Shown: positions 1 through 7,631, counted from the stretch's first letter. The stretch: DNA of 16,669 bases from Bacteroidota bacterium (GCA_023393265.1 JAEWME010000380.1:1-16669); one strand, 5' to 3'. Notes: generated by a model not told the origin, from the sequence alone. Translations and numbers: made by a program.

Positions 1-43
1 AATTCCTGGTGCTAAAGGTTCATACGTAATTATTTATCAGTAA
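1..43 (+). CDS. rplC: 50S ribosomal protein L3, 3' end only
   Basis: Only the last 13 codons are in the window, read from base 2 and ending in TAA at 41-43. The residues IPGAKGSYVIIYQ fit the C-terminus of L3 (uL3), where a PGAKG-type turn followed by a short hydrophobic strand is usual. L3 is a primary 23S rRNA binder near the peptidyl transferase centre. The stop codon overlaps the rplD start (TAATG), so translation of the two genes is probably coupled. The position just before rplD is the standard S10-operon order, which supports the call despite the short fragment. Confidence 0.85.
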   Translation, partial: IPGAKGSYVIIYQ

Positions 44-672
44 TGGAAATAAAAGTTTTAAATAAAGCAGGACAGGAAACCGGAAGAACAGTTACATTGG
101 ATGAACAGATCTTCGGTGTTGAGCCAAATGACCATGCCATCTACCTGGATGTCAAACAAATTATGGCTAATAAAAGACAGGGAACTCATAGTTCGAAAGA
201 ACGCGGAGAAATTGCCGGAAGTACCCGCAAGCTGAAAAAGCAAAAAGGTACAGGTACAGCCCGTTCGGGCAGTATCAAATCACCGGTTTTCCGTGGTGGA
301 GGTCGTATTTTTGGGCCACGTCCCCGAAATTACGATTTCAAATTGAACAAAAAAGTTAAAGAGTTGGCCCGTAAGTCAGCATTATCATACAAAGCTTTGG
401 AGGAAGCAATTCTGGTTGTTGAGGACTTCACTTTGGAAACTCCAAAAACACGCGAAATGGTGGCCATCAGTAATAACCTGAAAATTAATGATAAAAAGTC
501 GCTTTTCGTTTTACCGGAAGAAAATAAAAATATATATTTGTCCTCCAGAAATTTACAGGCAATTTCTGTTGTAATTGCTTCAGAATTAAATACTTATCAA
601 ATTTTAAATGCAAAAAAAGTAGTAGTTCTGGAGAGTTCGGTAAGCAAAATTGAAGAATTGTTTAAGATCTAA
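43..672 (+). CDS. rplD: 50S ribosomal protein L4
   Basis: The 209-aa product is L4 (uL4), an early-assembly 23S rRNA-binding protein whose long loop reaches into the peptide exit tunnel. That loop is visible at about residues 45-97 as a Gly/Arg/Lys-rich stretch containing KQKGTGTARSG and FRGGGRIFGPRPR. It is flanked by the globular domain, and length is normal for the family. The ATG overlaps the rplC stop by one base. In E. coli L4 also represses the S10 operon through an upstream leader; that leader would lie outside this window and nothing here shows such control in this organism. Confidence 0.97.
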   Translation: MEIKVLNKAGQETGRTVTLDEQIFGVEPNDHAIYLDVKQIMANKRQGTHSSKERGEIAGSTRKLKKQKGTGTARSGSIKSPVFRGGGRIFGPRPRNYDFKLNKKVKELARKSALSYKALEEAILVVEDFTLETPKTREMVAISNNLKINDKKSLFVLPEENKNIYLSSRNLQAISVVIASELNTYQILNAKKVVVLESSVSKIEELFKI

Positions 673-684
673 TAAGGCTTGAAA

Positions 685-975
685 ATGGAAATTTTAATTA
701 AACCAATCGTTACTGAGAAGATTACAGCCCAGGCCGAAAGTCTTAATCGTTACGGTTTTATTGTTAACCGGGATGCAGACAAATTGCAGATTAAAAAAGC
801 TGTTGAAAGTTTATACAACGTTTCAGTAGTATCTGTAAACACGCTCATTCACGGAGGAAAAAGAAAATCTCGTTTTACAAAAGCCGGGATCATTAACGGA
901 ACAACAGGAATGACCAAAAAAGCTTTTGTAACAGTTGCAAAAGGAGAATCAATAGATTTTTATAGTAATATTTAA
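685..975 (+). CDS. rplW: 50S ribosomal protein L23
   Basis: The 96-aa product is L23 (uL23), which sits at the polypeptide exit and in the family forms the docking site for trigger factor and SRP. The N-terminus MEILIKPIVTEK is the typical family start. The frame can be opened two codons earlier at a TTG (679), but the ATG at 685 gives the conserved N-terminus and is preferred. A basic segment GGKRKSRF at about residues 58-65 matches the rRNA-contacting loop. The gene begins 12 bases after the rplD stop and is followed by rplB after 6 bases. No clear Shine-Dalgarno is seen, only AAGG 10 bases upstream. Confidence 0.96.
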   Translation: MEILIKPIVTEKITAQAESLNRYGFIVNRDADKLQIKKAVESLYNVSVVSVNTLIHGGKRKSRFTKAGIINGTTGMTKKAFVTVAKGESIDFYSNI

Positions 976-981
976 TAAAAA

Positions 982-1806
982 ATGGCAGTAAGAAAATTAA
1001 ATCCAGTTACTCCGGGTCAAAGGCACAAAATCATTGGCGCCTTTGATACTATTACTGCATCTACACCTGAAAAATCATTGTTGAAGCCCATGCAAAGCAC
1101 TGGCGGTAGAAATAGCCAGGGTCGCATGACAATGAGGTATATAGGTGGTGGCCACAAACGCAAATATCGTTTTATCGATTTCAAGAGAGATAAAGACGGT
1201 ATTGCTGCTGTTGTTGAGTCTATTCAGTACGATCCAAACCGCACAGCCCGCATCGCCTTGTTGGTATATCCCGACGGCGAAAAAAGGTACATGCTTGCTC
1301 CCAACGGATTAAAAGTTGGGCAGAAAGTAGAAACCGGCAGCGGAATCGCACCTGAAATCGGAAACACATTGCCACTTGCCGAAATTCCACTTGGAACCCT
1401 CATTCACAACATTGAACTTCACCCAAGTCAGGGCGGTGTGATGGCTCGTAGTGCCGGAACTTATGCACAGTTAACTTCGAGAGAAGGAAAGTACGCTATC
1501 GTGAAATTGCCTTCTGGTGAATCCAGAATGGTGCTTGTTACTTGTCGTGCTACAGTAGGTATCGTTGGAAATACCGAACACAACCTGGAACGCTCGGGTA
1601 AAGCCGGTCGTACTCGTTGGATGGGTAGAAGACCACGCGTTCGCGGTGTTGCTATGAACCCTGTCGATCACCCAATGGGTGGTGGTGAAGGTCGTTCATC
1701 AGGAGGACATCCACGTTCACGTAAGGGCTTATTGGCAAAAGGTTTCAAAACCCGCGCCAAGAAGAAAGCTTCTAACAGGTATATTGTAGAAAAACGCAAG
1801 AAATAA
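982..1806 (+). CDS. rplB: 50S ribosomal protein L2
   Basis: The 274-aa product is L2 (uL2), a primary 23S rRNA-binding protein needed for subunit association and peptidyl transferase assembly. The hallmark C-terminal motif NPVDHPMGGGEGR spans about residues 226-238 and includes His230, equivalent to the conserved histidine near the peptidyl transferase centre. An OB-like N-terminal part (about 60-130) is followed by an SH3-like part and a very basic tail ending KRKK. Length equals the family norm. The start follows only A-rich sequence (TAATAAAAAATG) without Shine-Dalgarno, as is common in Bacteroidota. Confidence 0.98.
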   Translation: MAVRKLNPVTPGQRHKIIGAFDTITASTPEKSLLKPMQSTGGRNSQGRMTMRYIGGGHKRKYRFIDFKRDKDGIAAVVESIQYDPNRTARIALLVYPDGEKRYMLAPNGLKVGQKVETGSGIAPEIGNTLPLAEIPLGTLIHNIELHPSQGGVMARSAGTYAQLTSREGKYAIVKLPSGESRMVLVTCRATVGIVGNTEHNLERSGKAGRTRWMGRRPRVRGVAMNPVDHPMGGGEGRSSGGHPRSRKGLLAKGFKTRAKKKASNRYIVEKRKK

Positions 1807-1810
1807 TTAA

Positions 1811-1817
1811 AAGGAGA
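1811..1817 (+). promoter_or_regulatory. Strong Shine-Dalgarno sequence before rpsS
   Basis: AAGGAGA lies 5 bases before the rpsS ATG at 1823, a near-perfect complement to the 3' end of 16S rRNA at a workable spacing. Most other genes of the cluster have no such element, so it stands out. Whether it raises translation here is inference. Confidence 0.7.
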
Positions 1818-1822
1818 AGAAT

Positions 1823-2089
1823 ATGAGTCGTTCATTAAAGAAAGGGCCTTTTATTGAGTTCAAGCTGGAACGTAAGGTTTTGGCGATGAATGAAACAAAC
1901 AAAAAGTCTGTAGTTAAGACTTGGGCCAGAGCATCAGTAATTTCTCCTGACTTTGTAGGACATACCATCGCAGTTCATAACGGGAACAAATTCATTCCGG
2001 TTTATGTAACCGAAAATATGGTAGGCCATAAATTTGGTGAATTTGCACCTACAAGAACTTTCAGGGGACATGCCAAAGGCAAAAAGTAA
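1823..2089 (+). CDS. rpsS: 30S ribosomal protein S19
   Basis: The 88-aa product is S19 (uS19), a protein of the 30S head that contacts S13 and 16S rRNA and lies near the A-site tRNA and intersubunit bridges. The N-terminal MSRSLKKGPF and the C-terminal signature VGHKFGEFAPTRTFRGH (about residues 67-83) are both present. The start is unusual for this cluster in having a clear Shine-Dalgarno (AAGGAGA) at good spacing. It is followed by a 37-base gap before rplV. Confidence 0.97.
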   Translation: MSRSLKKGPFIEFKLERKVLAMNETNKKSVVKTWARASVISPDFVGHTIAVHNGNKFIPVYVTENMVGHKFGEFAPTRTFRGHAKGKK

Positions 2090-2126
2090 GGCATGAGTTT
2101 CTCATTAACTATTAAAAGAATTCACG

Positions 2127-2540
2127 ATGGGTGCTAGAAAAAGAAATAGTGCAAACGAACAAAAGGAAGCTAAGAAGCAGCAATATTTTGCTACTTTGAA
2201 GAATTGTCCTACTTCGCCGCGCAAAATGAGGCTTGTTGCCGATATGGTCCGCGGAATGGAAGTGAAAAGAGCTCTTGATGTACTTAAGTTTTCATCCAAA
2301 GAATCTTCTCGCAGGCTCGAAAAACTCGTTATGTCGGCCATTGCAAACTGGCAGGCTAAAAACGAAGGCGTTCGCCTCGAAGAAAGTAAACTGGTAGTGA
2401 AAACTATCTCAGTAGATTCAGGAAGAATATTGAAAAGACTGCAGCCTGCTCCGCAGGGTCGTGCTCACCGGATCAAGAAAAGATCCAACCACGTCACTGT
2501 AAGTCTTGGTAGTTTAGCTCAAGTTAACGAAACAGAATAA
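2127..2540 (+). CDS. rplV: 50S ribosomal protein L22
   Basis: The 137-aa product is L22 (uL22), which binds all 23S domains and sends a beta-hairpin into the exit tunnel, a site where macrolide-resistance changes occur in other bacteria. The conserved PTSPRKMRLVADMVRG (about residues 29-44) and the C-terminal GRAHRIKKRSNHVTV are visible. The protein is longer than the roughly 110-aa E. coli form because of a charged N-terminal extension (about 20 residues rich in K, E and Q), which appears usual in Bacteroidota. No Shine-Dalgarno precedes the ATG. Confidence 0.96.
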   Translation: MGARKRNSANEQKEAKKQQYFATLKNCPTSPRKMRLVADMVRGMEVKRALDVLKFSSKESSRRLEKLVMSAIANWQAKNEGVRLEESKLVVKTISVDSGRILKRLQPAPQGRAHRIKKRSNHVTVSLGSLAQVNETE

Positions 2541-2550
2541 ATAGTAATAC

Positions 2551-3273
2551 ATGGGACAAAAAGTTAATCCAATCGCTAATCGTTTAGGAATCATTAAAGG
2601 ATGGGATTCCAACTGGTTCGGTGGAAACAACTATGGCGATAAGCTCGTGGAAGATGCTAAGATCAGGGAATACCTGAATGCCCGTTTGGCAAAAGCCAGC
2701 ATTTCCAAGATTATTATTGAACGTACACTGAAGCTCATCACCATCACTGTTCACACCTCCAGACCCGGTATTATTATTGGTAAAGGTGGTCAGGAAGTTG
2801 ATAAGCTGAAAGAAGAATTGAAAAAGATCACCAACAAGGAAGTTCAGATCAACATTTTCGAGATCAAACGTCCGGAACTGGATGCCAAAATTGTAGCTGT
2901 AAACATTGCACGTCAGGTAGAAGGTAAAATTGCCTATCGCCGTGCAGTAAAAATGGCTATTGCGTCAACCATGAGAATGGGAGCACAGGGCATCAAAATC
3001 CAGGTTTCAGGCCGTTTGAATGGTGCCGAAATGGCACGTTCAGAGATGTATAAAGATGGTCGTACTCCTTTGCACACTCTGAGAGCTGATATAGATTATG
3101 CACTTGCAGAAGCTTTGACAAAAACCGGCTTGCTCGGTGTTAAAGTGTGGATTTGCAAAGGCGAAATTTATGGAAAGCGCGACCTTTCACCTAACGTTGG
3201 CCAAAAACAACAAGGCGGCCGCTCAAACGAAGGTGCACCAAAAGGTGGCGGATTTAAGAAGAGAAAAAAATAA
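2551..3273 (+). CDS. rpsC: 30S ribosomal protein S3
   Basis: The 240-aa product is S3 (uS3), which lines the mRNA entry tunnel and contributes to mRNA unwinding. The start MGQKVNP is invariant in the family. A type II KH domain is seen with its GKGG loop at residues 77-80 (RPGIIIGKGG). The basic YRRAVK segment near residue 130 corresponds to the arginine/lysine cluster at the mRNA entry. The C-terminus ends in a Gly/Lys-rich tail (GGGFKKRKK). It begins 10 bases after rplV and is followed by a 28-base gap. Confidence 0.98.
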   Translation: MGQKVNPIANRLGIIKGWDSNWFGGNNYGDKLVEDAKIREYLNARLAKASISKIIIERTLKLITITVHTSRPGIIIGKGGQEVDKLKEELKKITNKEVQINIFEIKRPELDAKIVAVNIARQVEGKIAYRRAVKMAIASTMRMGAQGIKIQVSGRLNGAEMARSEMYKDGRTPLHTLRADIDYALAEALTKTGLLGVKVWICKGEIYGKRDLSPNVGQKQQGGRSNEGAPKGGGFKKRKK

Positions 3274-3301
3274 TTTGTAAACCTTTCAGAATTAGAGAAG
3301 G

Positions 3302-3736
3302 ATGTTACAACCGAAAAAAACAAAATTCAGAAGAGTACAAAAGGGACGAATGAAAGGCATTGCCCAAAGGGGTAACCAACTGGCATTCGGATCCTTCGGT
3401 ATAAAAGCGTTGGAAGAAACATGGCTCACTGGTCGGCAGATTGAAGCTGCCAGGATCGCGGTGACCCGTTATATGCAACGCCAGGGTCAAATTTGGATCA
3501 GGGTATTTCCTGATAAACCAATTACTAAAAAACCTGCAGAGGTACGTATGGGTAAGGGTAAAGGTGCTCCGGAAGCTTTTGTGGCTCCAATCACACCTGG
3601 TAGAATTTTGATTGAAGCAGAAGGAGTTCCTTTTGAGGTTGCAAAGGAAGCACTTCGTTTAGCTGCTCAGAAATTGCCAATTCCTACTAAGTTTGTCGTA
3701 AGACGTGATTATGTTGAATCTGAAATCGCAGAGTAA
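3302..3736 (+). CDS. rplP: 50S ribosomal protein L16
   Basis: The 144-aa product is L16 (uL16), which helps place the A-site tRNA acceptor arm and completes late 50S assembly. The start MLQPKKTKFR and the motif VRMGKGKG (residues 81-88) are typical. Arg82 aligns with E. coli Arg81, which is hydroxylated there by a 2-oxoglutarate oxygenase; whether that happens here cannot be seen. An AAGG directly abuts the ATG and is too close to act as a standard Shine-Dalgarno. The stop overlaps the rpmC ATG (TAATG). Confidence 0.97.
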   Translation: MLQPKKTKFRRVQKGRMKGIAQRGNQLAFGSFGIKALEETWLTGRQIEAARIAVTRYMQRQGQIWIRVFPDKPITKKPAEVRMGKGKGAPEAFVAPITPGRILIEAEGVPFEVAKEALRLAAQKLPIPTKFVVRRDYVESEIAE

Positions 3737-3939
3737 TGAAAACATCAGAAATCAAAGAATTATCGAATGCTGAGATTCTCGAAAGAATTCAGACCGATCA
3801 GGATTCCTTAACACGGATGAGATTAAACCATGCAATTACTCCGCTCGAAAATCCGCAACAGTTGGTTGTAGTGAGACGGAATATTGCCAGACTGAGAACC
3901 ATTCTACGTCAAAGGGAAATTAACGCAAAACAGAGTTAG
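3736..3939 (+). CDS. rpmC: 50S ribosomal protein L29
   Basis: The 67-aa product is L29 (uL29), a small two-helix protein beside L23 at the exit tunnel rim. The N-terminal KTSEIKELS and the C-terminal RRNIARLRTILRQRE match the usual helix-turn-helix arrangement and length. It overlaps the rplP stop by one base and is followed by rpsQ after 2 bases, so it is probably translated by coupling with its neighbours. Confidence 0.95.
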   Translation: MKTSEIKELSNAEILERIQTDQDSLTRMRLNHAITPLENPQQLVVVRRNIARLRTILRQREINAKQS

Positions 3940-3941
3940 TA

Positions 3942-4196
3942 ATGGAAAGAAATCTAAGGAAGGAGCGTATTGGAGTTGTTGTTAGCAACAAGATGCAGAA
4001 CACGATCGTCGTCGCAGAACACCGCAAGGAAAAACATCCGATCTACGGAAAGTTTGTTAACAAAACCTCTAAGTTTTACGCCCACGATGAAAAGAACGAC
4101 TGTAACGTTGGCGATACTGTAAAGATTATGGAAACTCGTCCGATCAGTAAGCAGAAACGTTGGAGATTAGTGGAAATTATAGAAAGAGCTAAGTAA
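3942..4196 (+). CDS. rpsQ: 30S ribosomal protein S17
   Basis: The 84-aa product is S17 (uS17), an OB-fold protein that binds helix 11 of 16S rRNA early in 30S assembly. Family motifs are RKERIGVVVSNKMQNTIVV near the N-terminus, HPIYGKFVNKTSKFYAHDE in the middle, and GDTVKIMETRPISKQKRW toward the C-terminus. Length is normal. It lies 2 bases after rpmC and 2 bases before rplN and has no Shine-Dalgarno. Confidence 0.96.
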   Translation: MERNLRKERIGVVVSNKMQNTIVVAEHRKEKHPIYGKFVNKTSKFYAHDEKNDCNVGDTVKIMETRPISKQKRWRLVEIIERAK

Positions 4197-4198
4197 TC

Positions 4199-4564
4199 AT
4201 GATACAACAGGAATCAAGATGTACAGTTGCCGATAACAGTGGGGCAAAAGAAGTGCTTGTTATCCGCGTTTTAGGCGGAACAAGAAAGCGCTATGCCTCA
4301 CTTGGCGATACCATTGTAGTAAGCGTGAAAAGTGCTATAGCTGGTAGTGACATGAAAAAAGGAGCCGTTTCGAAGGCTATTGTTGTTCGCACAACCAAGG
4401 AAGTTCGTCGTCAGGACGGTTCATATATCCGATTTGATGACAATGCTGTTGTGTTATTGAACAATACCGGCGAGATGCGCGGAACACGTATTTTTGGGCC
4501 CGTTGCAAGGGAACTTCGCGATCAGAACATGAAGATCATTTCACTTGCTCCTGAAGTACTTTAA
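4199..4564 (+). CDS. rplN: 50S ribosomal protein L14
   Basis: The 121-aa product is L14 (uL14), a beta-barrel protein at the intersubunit face that contacts L19 and 16S rRNA and is the docking point for the silencing factor RsfS in many bacteria. The start MIQQESRCTVADNSGAKEV and the C-terminal MRGTRIFGPVARELR with MKIISLAPEVL are diagnostic. Length matches the family closely. An 18-base A/T-rich gap separates it from rplX. Confidence 0.98.
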   Translation: MIQQESRCTVADNSGAKEVLVIRVLGGTRKRYASLGDTIVVSVKSAIAGSDMKKGAVSKAIVVRTTKEVRRQDGSYIRFDDNAVVLLNNTGEMRGTRIFGPVARELRDQNMKIISLAPEVL

Positions 4565-4582
4565 TGCATAATATTAAAAGAA

Positions 4583-4906
4583 ATGCAGAAAAAATTACAC
4601 ATTAAAAAAGGCGATTCTGTTGTTGTGATTGCAGGCAATTACAAAGGACGGGAAGGCAAAGTGCTTGAGGTAATCAGAGAAACCGAAAGAGCTATTGTGG
4701 AAGGTGTTAATATGGTTAAAAAACATACAAAACCGAATGCGAAACATCCGCAGGGTGGTATTGTAGAGCAGGAAGCACCTATTCACATTTCTAACCTATT
4801 GAATAAGGATCCTAAATCAGGAAAACCTACTCGTATTGGAAGGAAGCTGAATGATACAGGTAAATTAGTTCGTTATTCAAAAAAATCAGGAGAGGAGATT
4901 AAGTAA
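4583..4906 (+). CDS. rplX: 50S ribosomal protein L24
   Basis: The 107-aa product is L24 (uL24), an assembly initiator that binds the 5' domain of 23S rRNA. A KOW motif is visible at about residues 8-30 (KKGDSVVVIAGNYKGREGKV), followed by the conserved VEGVNMVKKHTKP. The 3' end of the gene contains GGAGAGGAG, placing a usable Shine-Dalgarno inside the coding region for the next gene, rplE. The two genes overlap by one base (TAATG), so they are likely coupled. Confidence 0.97.
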   Translation: MQKKLHIKKGDSVVVIAGNYKGREGKVLEVIRETERAIVEGVNMVKKHTKPNAKHPQGGIVEQEAPIHISNLLNKDPKSGKPTRIGRKLNDTGKLVRYSKKSGEEIK

Positions 4907-5463
4907 TGGCTTACGTACCAACACTTAAGAAAAAATACTTAAACAAAGTTGTTCCTGCGTTGATGAAGGATATGTCCTACAAAAACATCATGCAGGCACC
5001 AAAGTTGGAGAAAATCGTCATCAATCAGGGAGTTGGAGCTGCTATTTCCGATAAGAAACTGATCGAAGTTGCAACAGAGGAAATTACCAATATTGCAGGT
5101 CAGAAAGCAGTCCAAACCAAATCAAAGAAGGATATCTCCAATTTTAAACTGAGGAAAAAAATGCCGATCGGTGTACGCGTAACTCTTCGCAGGGAACGTA
5201 TGTACGAATTCCTTGATCGACTAATCAGTGTATCTCTTCCCCGTATCCGCGATTTCAAAGGTATCGAAGGTAAAATGGATGGCCGTGGTAACTATACCCT
5301 CGGTATTCCGGAACAGATTATCTTCCCTGAAATCGTGCTCGACAAAGTTACCCGCATCAACGGTATGAATATTACTTTCGTAACCACAGCCAATACCGAC
5401 GAAGAAGGCTATGCTTTATTGAAGGAGTTAGGTTTACCTTTTAAAAACGCTAAAAAGAATTAA
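4906..5463 (+). CDS. rplE: 50S ribosomal protein L5
   Basis: The 185-aa product is L5 (uL5), part of the 5S rRNA particle in the central protuberance, contacting P-site tRNA and S13. Conserved segments are PKLEKIVINQGVG near residue 32, a GQKAVQTKSKKDISNFKLR region near residue 65, and RIRDFKGIEGKMDGRGNYTLG around residue 115. Length is normal. The ATG overlaps the rplX stop, and GGAG 8 bases upstream, inside rplX, is one of the few plausible Shine-Dalgarno sites in the cluster. Confidence 0.98.
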   Translation: MAYVPTLKKKYLNKVVPALMKDMSYKNIMQAPKLEKIVINQGVGAAISDKKLIEVATEEITNIAGQKAVQTKSKKDISNFKLRKKMPIGVRVTLRRERMYEFLDRLISVSLPRIRDFKGIEGKMDGRGNYTLGIPEQIIFPEIVLDKVTRINGMNITFVTTANTDEEGYALLKELGLPFKNAKKN

Positions 5464-5466
5464 GAT

Positions 5467-5736
5467 ATGGCTAAGGAATCAATGAAAGCCCGGGAAGTTA
5501 AAAGGGCAGCACTTGTTGAAAAATATGCCGAAAAAAGAGCCATGCTTAAAGCTGAAGGTGATTATATCGGTCTTCAAAAGTTACCTAAGAACTCTTCCCG
5601 CATTCGTCTGCACAACAGATGTAAATTAACCGGTCGTCCGAAAGGATATATGCGCCAGTTCGGCATTAGCAGGATTAATTTCCGCGAAATGGCTTCCTCT
5701 GGTTTAATTCCGGGAGTTAAAAAAGCAAGTTGGTAA
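5467..5736 (+). CDS. rpsN: 30S ribosomal protein S14, zinc-free type
   Basis: The 89-aa product is S14 (uS14) of the 30S head. It is the long form: the C-terminal half (RIRLHNRCKLTGRPKGYMR and GLIPGVKKASW) is conserved, but only one cysteine (Cys52) is present, so the CxxC zinc-ribbon pairs of the short form are missing. This is the C-minus variant. It is normal for Bacteroidota and is consistent with the zinc-free S4 and L36 encoded downstream. It starts 3 bases after rplE without Shine-Dalgarno. Confidence 0.97.
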   Translation: MAKESMKAREVKRAALVEKYAEKRAMLKAEGDYIGLQKLPKNSSRIRLHNRCKLTGRPKGYMRQFGISRINFREMASSGLIPGVKKASW

Positions 5737-5755
5737 TTTATAATTTTAGTAAGTA

Positions 5756-6163
5756 ATGAGCAAAATTACAGATCCAATAGCAGATTATCTGACGCGAATC
5801 AGAAATGCCCAAAAAGCAAAGCACCGCGTGGTTGATATCCCTGCATCCAATATCAAAAAAGAAATTACCAAAATCTTGAAAGATAAAGGATATATCCTGA
5901 ACTATAAGTTTGAGGATGAAGTGAACCATCAGGGCAACATCAAAATTGCTTTGAAATATAATCCTGAAACCCGCGTTCCGGCGATCAAGGCAATTAAAAG
6001 AGTGAGTAAACCTGGTTTGCGTCACTACTGCCACACCGATAGCATTCCGCGTGTACTCAATGGACTTGGAATAGCAGTAATTTCAACTTCTAGGGGGGTA
6101 ATTACTGACAAAGAAGCCCGTGAATTAGGCGTAGGTGGTGAAGTTTTATGTTACGTTTATTAA
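5756..6163 (+). CDS. rpsH: 30S ribosomal protein S8
   Basis: The 135-aa product is S8 (uS8), a central 16S rRNA-binding protein of the 30S platform. The start TDPIADYLTRIRNAQKA and the C-terminal STSRGVITDKEAR (residues 110-122) with GGEVLCYVY are diagnostic. In E. coli S8 represses the spc operon by binding an mRNA site near rplE that mimics its rRNA site. I did not find a convincing equivalent fold here, but no folding could be run. The gap to rplF holds a strong Shine-Dalgarno. Confidence 0.97.
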   Translation: MSKITDPIADYLTRIRNAQKAKHRVVDIPASNIKKEITKILKDKGYILNYKFEDEVNHQGNIKIALKYNPETRVPAIKAIKRVSKPGLRHYCHTDSIPRVLNGLGIAVISTSRGVITDKEARELGVGGEVLCYVY

Positions 6164-6166
6164 TCT

Positions 6167-6173
6167 AGGAGGA
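6167..6173 (+). promoter_or_regulatory. Consensus Shine-Dalgarno sequence before rplF
   Basis: AGGAGGA ends 7 bases before the rplF ATG at 6181, a full match to the anti-Shine-Dalgarno core at near-ideal spacing. It is the strongest such site in the window and contrasts with the SD-less leaders of most neighbours. Confidence 0.75.
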
Positions 6174-6180
6174 ATAACAA

Positions 6181-6738
6181 ATGTCAAGGATAGGTAAACT
6201 ACCCATTGAAGTACCAGCAGGTGTGAAATTTACAGTAAGCGATACCAACATGGTAACTGTAAAAGGTCCGCTGGGAGAACTTAGCCAACAGGTTAATCCT
6301 GATATCACTTTTTCAGTTGAAGGCAATACGTTGACTGTAAATCGTCCTTCTGACGAAAGGAAACATCGTGCTATGCACGGGTTGTATCGTGCCTTGGTTT
6401 ACAACATGATTGTAGGCGTATCGAAAGGTTACGAAATAAAACTCGAACTGGTTGGTGTTGGTTATCGCGCTGAAAACGACGGTCAGGTTCTCGACTTGGT
6501 TTTAGGTTATTCACACCACACTTTCCTGCAACTCCCAAAAGAAGTTCAGGTTGAAGCAAAGAGTGATAAGCGTAGCAACCCTATTGTGACTTTGAAAAGT
6601 TGCGACAAGCAACTTCTTGGTCATATTGCTGCAAAAATCAGATCATTTAGGAAACCTGAGCCTTACAAAGGAAAAGGTGTTAAATTTGTTGGCGAAAATA
6701 TCAGACGTAAAGCTGGTAAATCGGCAGGTGCTAAATAG
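6181..6738 (+). CDS. rplF: 50S ribosomal protein L6
   Basis: The 185-aa product is L6 (uL6), two tandem alpha/beta repeats beside the sarcin-ricin loop and the factor-binding site. Seen are the start MSRIGKLPI, the mid-protein GVGYRAE (about residues 92-98) and the C-terminal signature PEPYKGKGVKF (residues 159-169). Length is near the usual 175-180. Its translation start is exceptional here because a perfect AGGAGGA precedes it. A 15-base gap separates it from rplR. Confidence 0.98.
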   Translation: MSRIGKLPIEVPAGVKFTVSDTNMVTVKGPLGELSQQVNPDITFSVEGNTLTVNRPSDERKHRAMHGLYRALVYNMIVGVSKGYEIKLELVGVGYRAENDGQVLDLVLGYSHHTFLQLPKEVQVEAKSDKRSNPIVTLKSCDKQLLGHIAAKIRSFRKPEPYKGKGVKFVGENIRRKAGKSAGAK

Positions 6739-6753
6739 TAAAATTTTGAAACC

Positions 6754-7110
6754 ATGGCTTTAACAAAGCAAGAAAGAAGATATAGAATTAAGAAGAGAAT
6801 CCGGAAAATCATTTCCGGAACTGCTCAGAAACCCCGTCTGAACGTTTTCAGAAGCAACAAGCAGATCTATGCTCAGTTGATCGACGATTTGTCTGGCACA
6901 ACCATTCTGGCAGTATCTTCTCTTAATAAAGATTTCGAAGGTGCCCAGGGCACAAAAATCGAAATTGCTGCGAAAGTTGGAAAAGCTGTTGCTGAAAAAG
7001 CTTTGGCAGCCGGTATTTCAACTGTCGTATTCGATCGTAATGGTTATTTGTATCACGGTAGAGTAAAACAATTAGCTGACGCTGCCCGCGAAGGTGGCCT
7101 TAAATTTTAA
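6754..7110 (+). CDS. rplR: 50S ribosomal protein L18
   Basis: The 118-aa product is L18 (uL18), which binds 5S rRNA and attaches it to the large subunit with L5. The basic N-terminal region ERRYRIKKRIRKII, the PRLNVFRSNKQIYAQLID segment (about residues 27-44) and the C-terminal FDRNGYLYHGRVKQLADAAR are typical. Length is normal. The ATG follows ATTTTGAAACC without Shine-Dalgarno, and rpsE starts 5 bases after the stop. Confidence 0.97.
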   Translation: MALTKQERRYRIKKRIRKIISGTAQKPRLNVFRSNKQIYAQLIDDLSGTTILAVSSLNKDFEGAQGTKIEIAAKVGKAVAEKALAAGISTVVFDRNGYLYHGRVKQLADAAREGGLKF

Positions 7111-7115
7111 TAGTT

Positions 7116-7631
7116 ATGGCAGGAGAGATCAGAAAAGTAAAAACCAGTGATTTGGAACTGAAAGACCGGTTAGTAGCTATTAACCGTGTAACAAAGGTAA
7201 CCAAAGGGGGTAGAACATTTAGCTTTTCAGCTATTGTTGTGGTAGGTAACGAAGACGGCGTTGTAGGATGGGGTCTTGGTAAAGCAAGCGAAGTCACTAC
7301 AGCCATCTCTAAAGGTGTTGATGCCGCAAAAAAGAACCTGATTAAAGTTCCGGTTTATAAAGGAACCATTCCTCACGAACAGGAAGCTAAATTTGGTGGT
7401 GCACGTGTATTCCTGAAACCTGCTACTTCGGGTACCGGAGTAAAAGCTGGTGGCGCTATGCGTGCTGTACTCGAAAGTGTTGGCGTTCACAACATCCTCT
7501 GCAAATCTAAAGGATCTTCGAACCCACACAACTTGGTAAAAGCAACTATGAACGCACTGCTCGAATTGCGCGATGCACACACCGTTGCCGAACACCGTGG
7601 CGTAACATTGGATAAAGTATTTAATGGATAA
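7116..7631 (+). CDS. rpsE: 30S ribosomal protein S5
   Basis: The 171-aa product is S5 (uS5), which lines the mRNA entry channel with S3 and S4 and affects decoding accuracy; changes in its N-terminal loop give spectinomycin resistance in E. coli. The N-terminal dsRBD-like domain is visible (LKDRLVAINRVTKVTKGGR to VGNEDGVVGWGLGKA, about residues 17-58), followed by the C-terminal domain with GGARVFLKPA and GSSNPHNLVKATMNAL. The long open frame on the opposite strand (7227-7877) is a shadow of this gene and the next two. Confidence 0.98.
   Translation: MAGEIRKVKTSDLELKDRLVAINRVTKVTKGGRTFSFSAIVVVGNEDGVVGWGLGKASEVTTAISKGVDAAKKNLIKVPVYKGTIPHEQEAKFGGARVFLKPATSGTGVKAGGAMRAVLESVGVHNILCKSKGSSNPHNLVKATMNALLELRDAHTVAEHRGVTLDKVFNG

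Noticed and set aside
679..687. TTG start for rplW two codons upstream of the ATG
   Set aside because: The ATG at 685 gives the conserved MEILIKPIVTEK N-terminus.
2093..2105. Small perfect hairpin ATGAG-TTT-CTCAT in the rpsS-rplV gap
   Set aside because: A 5-bp stem without a T-tract is too weak for a terminator and is common by chance.
4600..5500. S8-binding mRNA repressor site near the rplE start, as in E. coli
   Set aside because: I could not see a convincing helix with the expected asymmetric bulge by eye, and no folding could be run.
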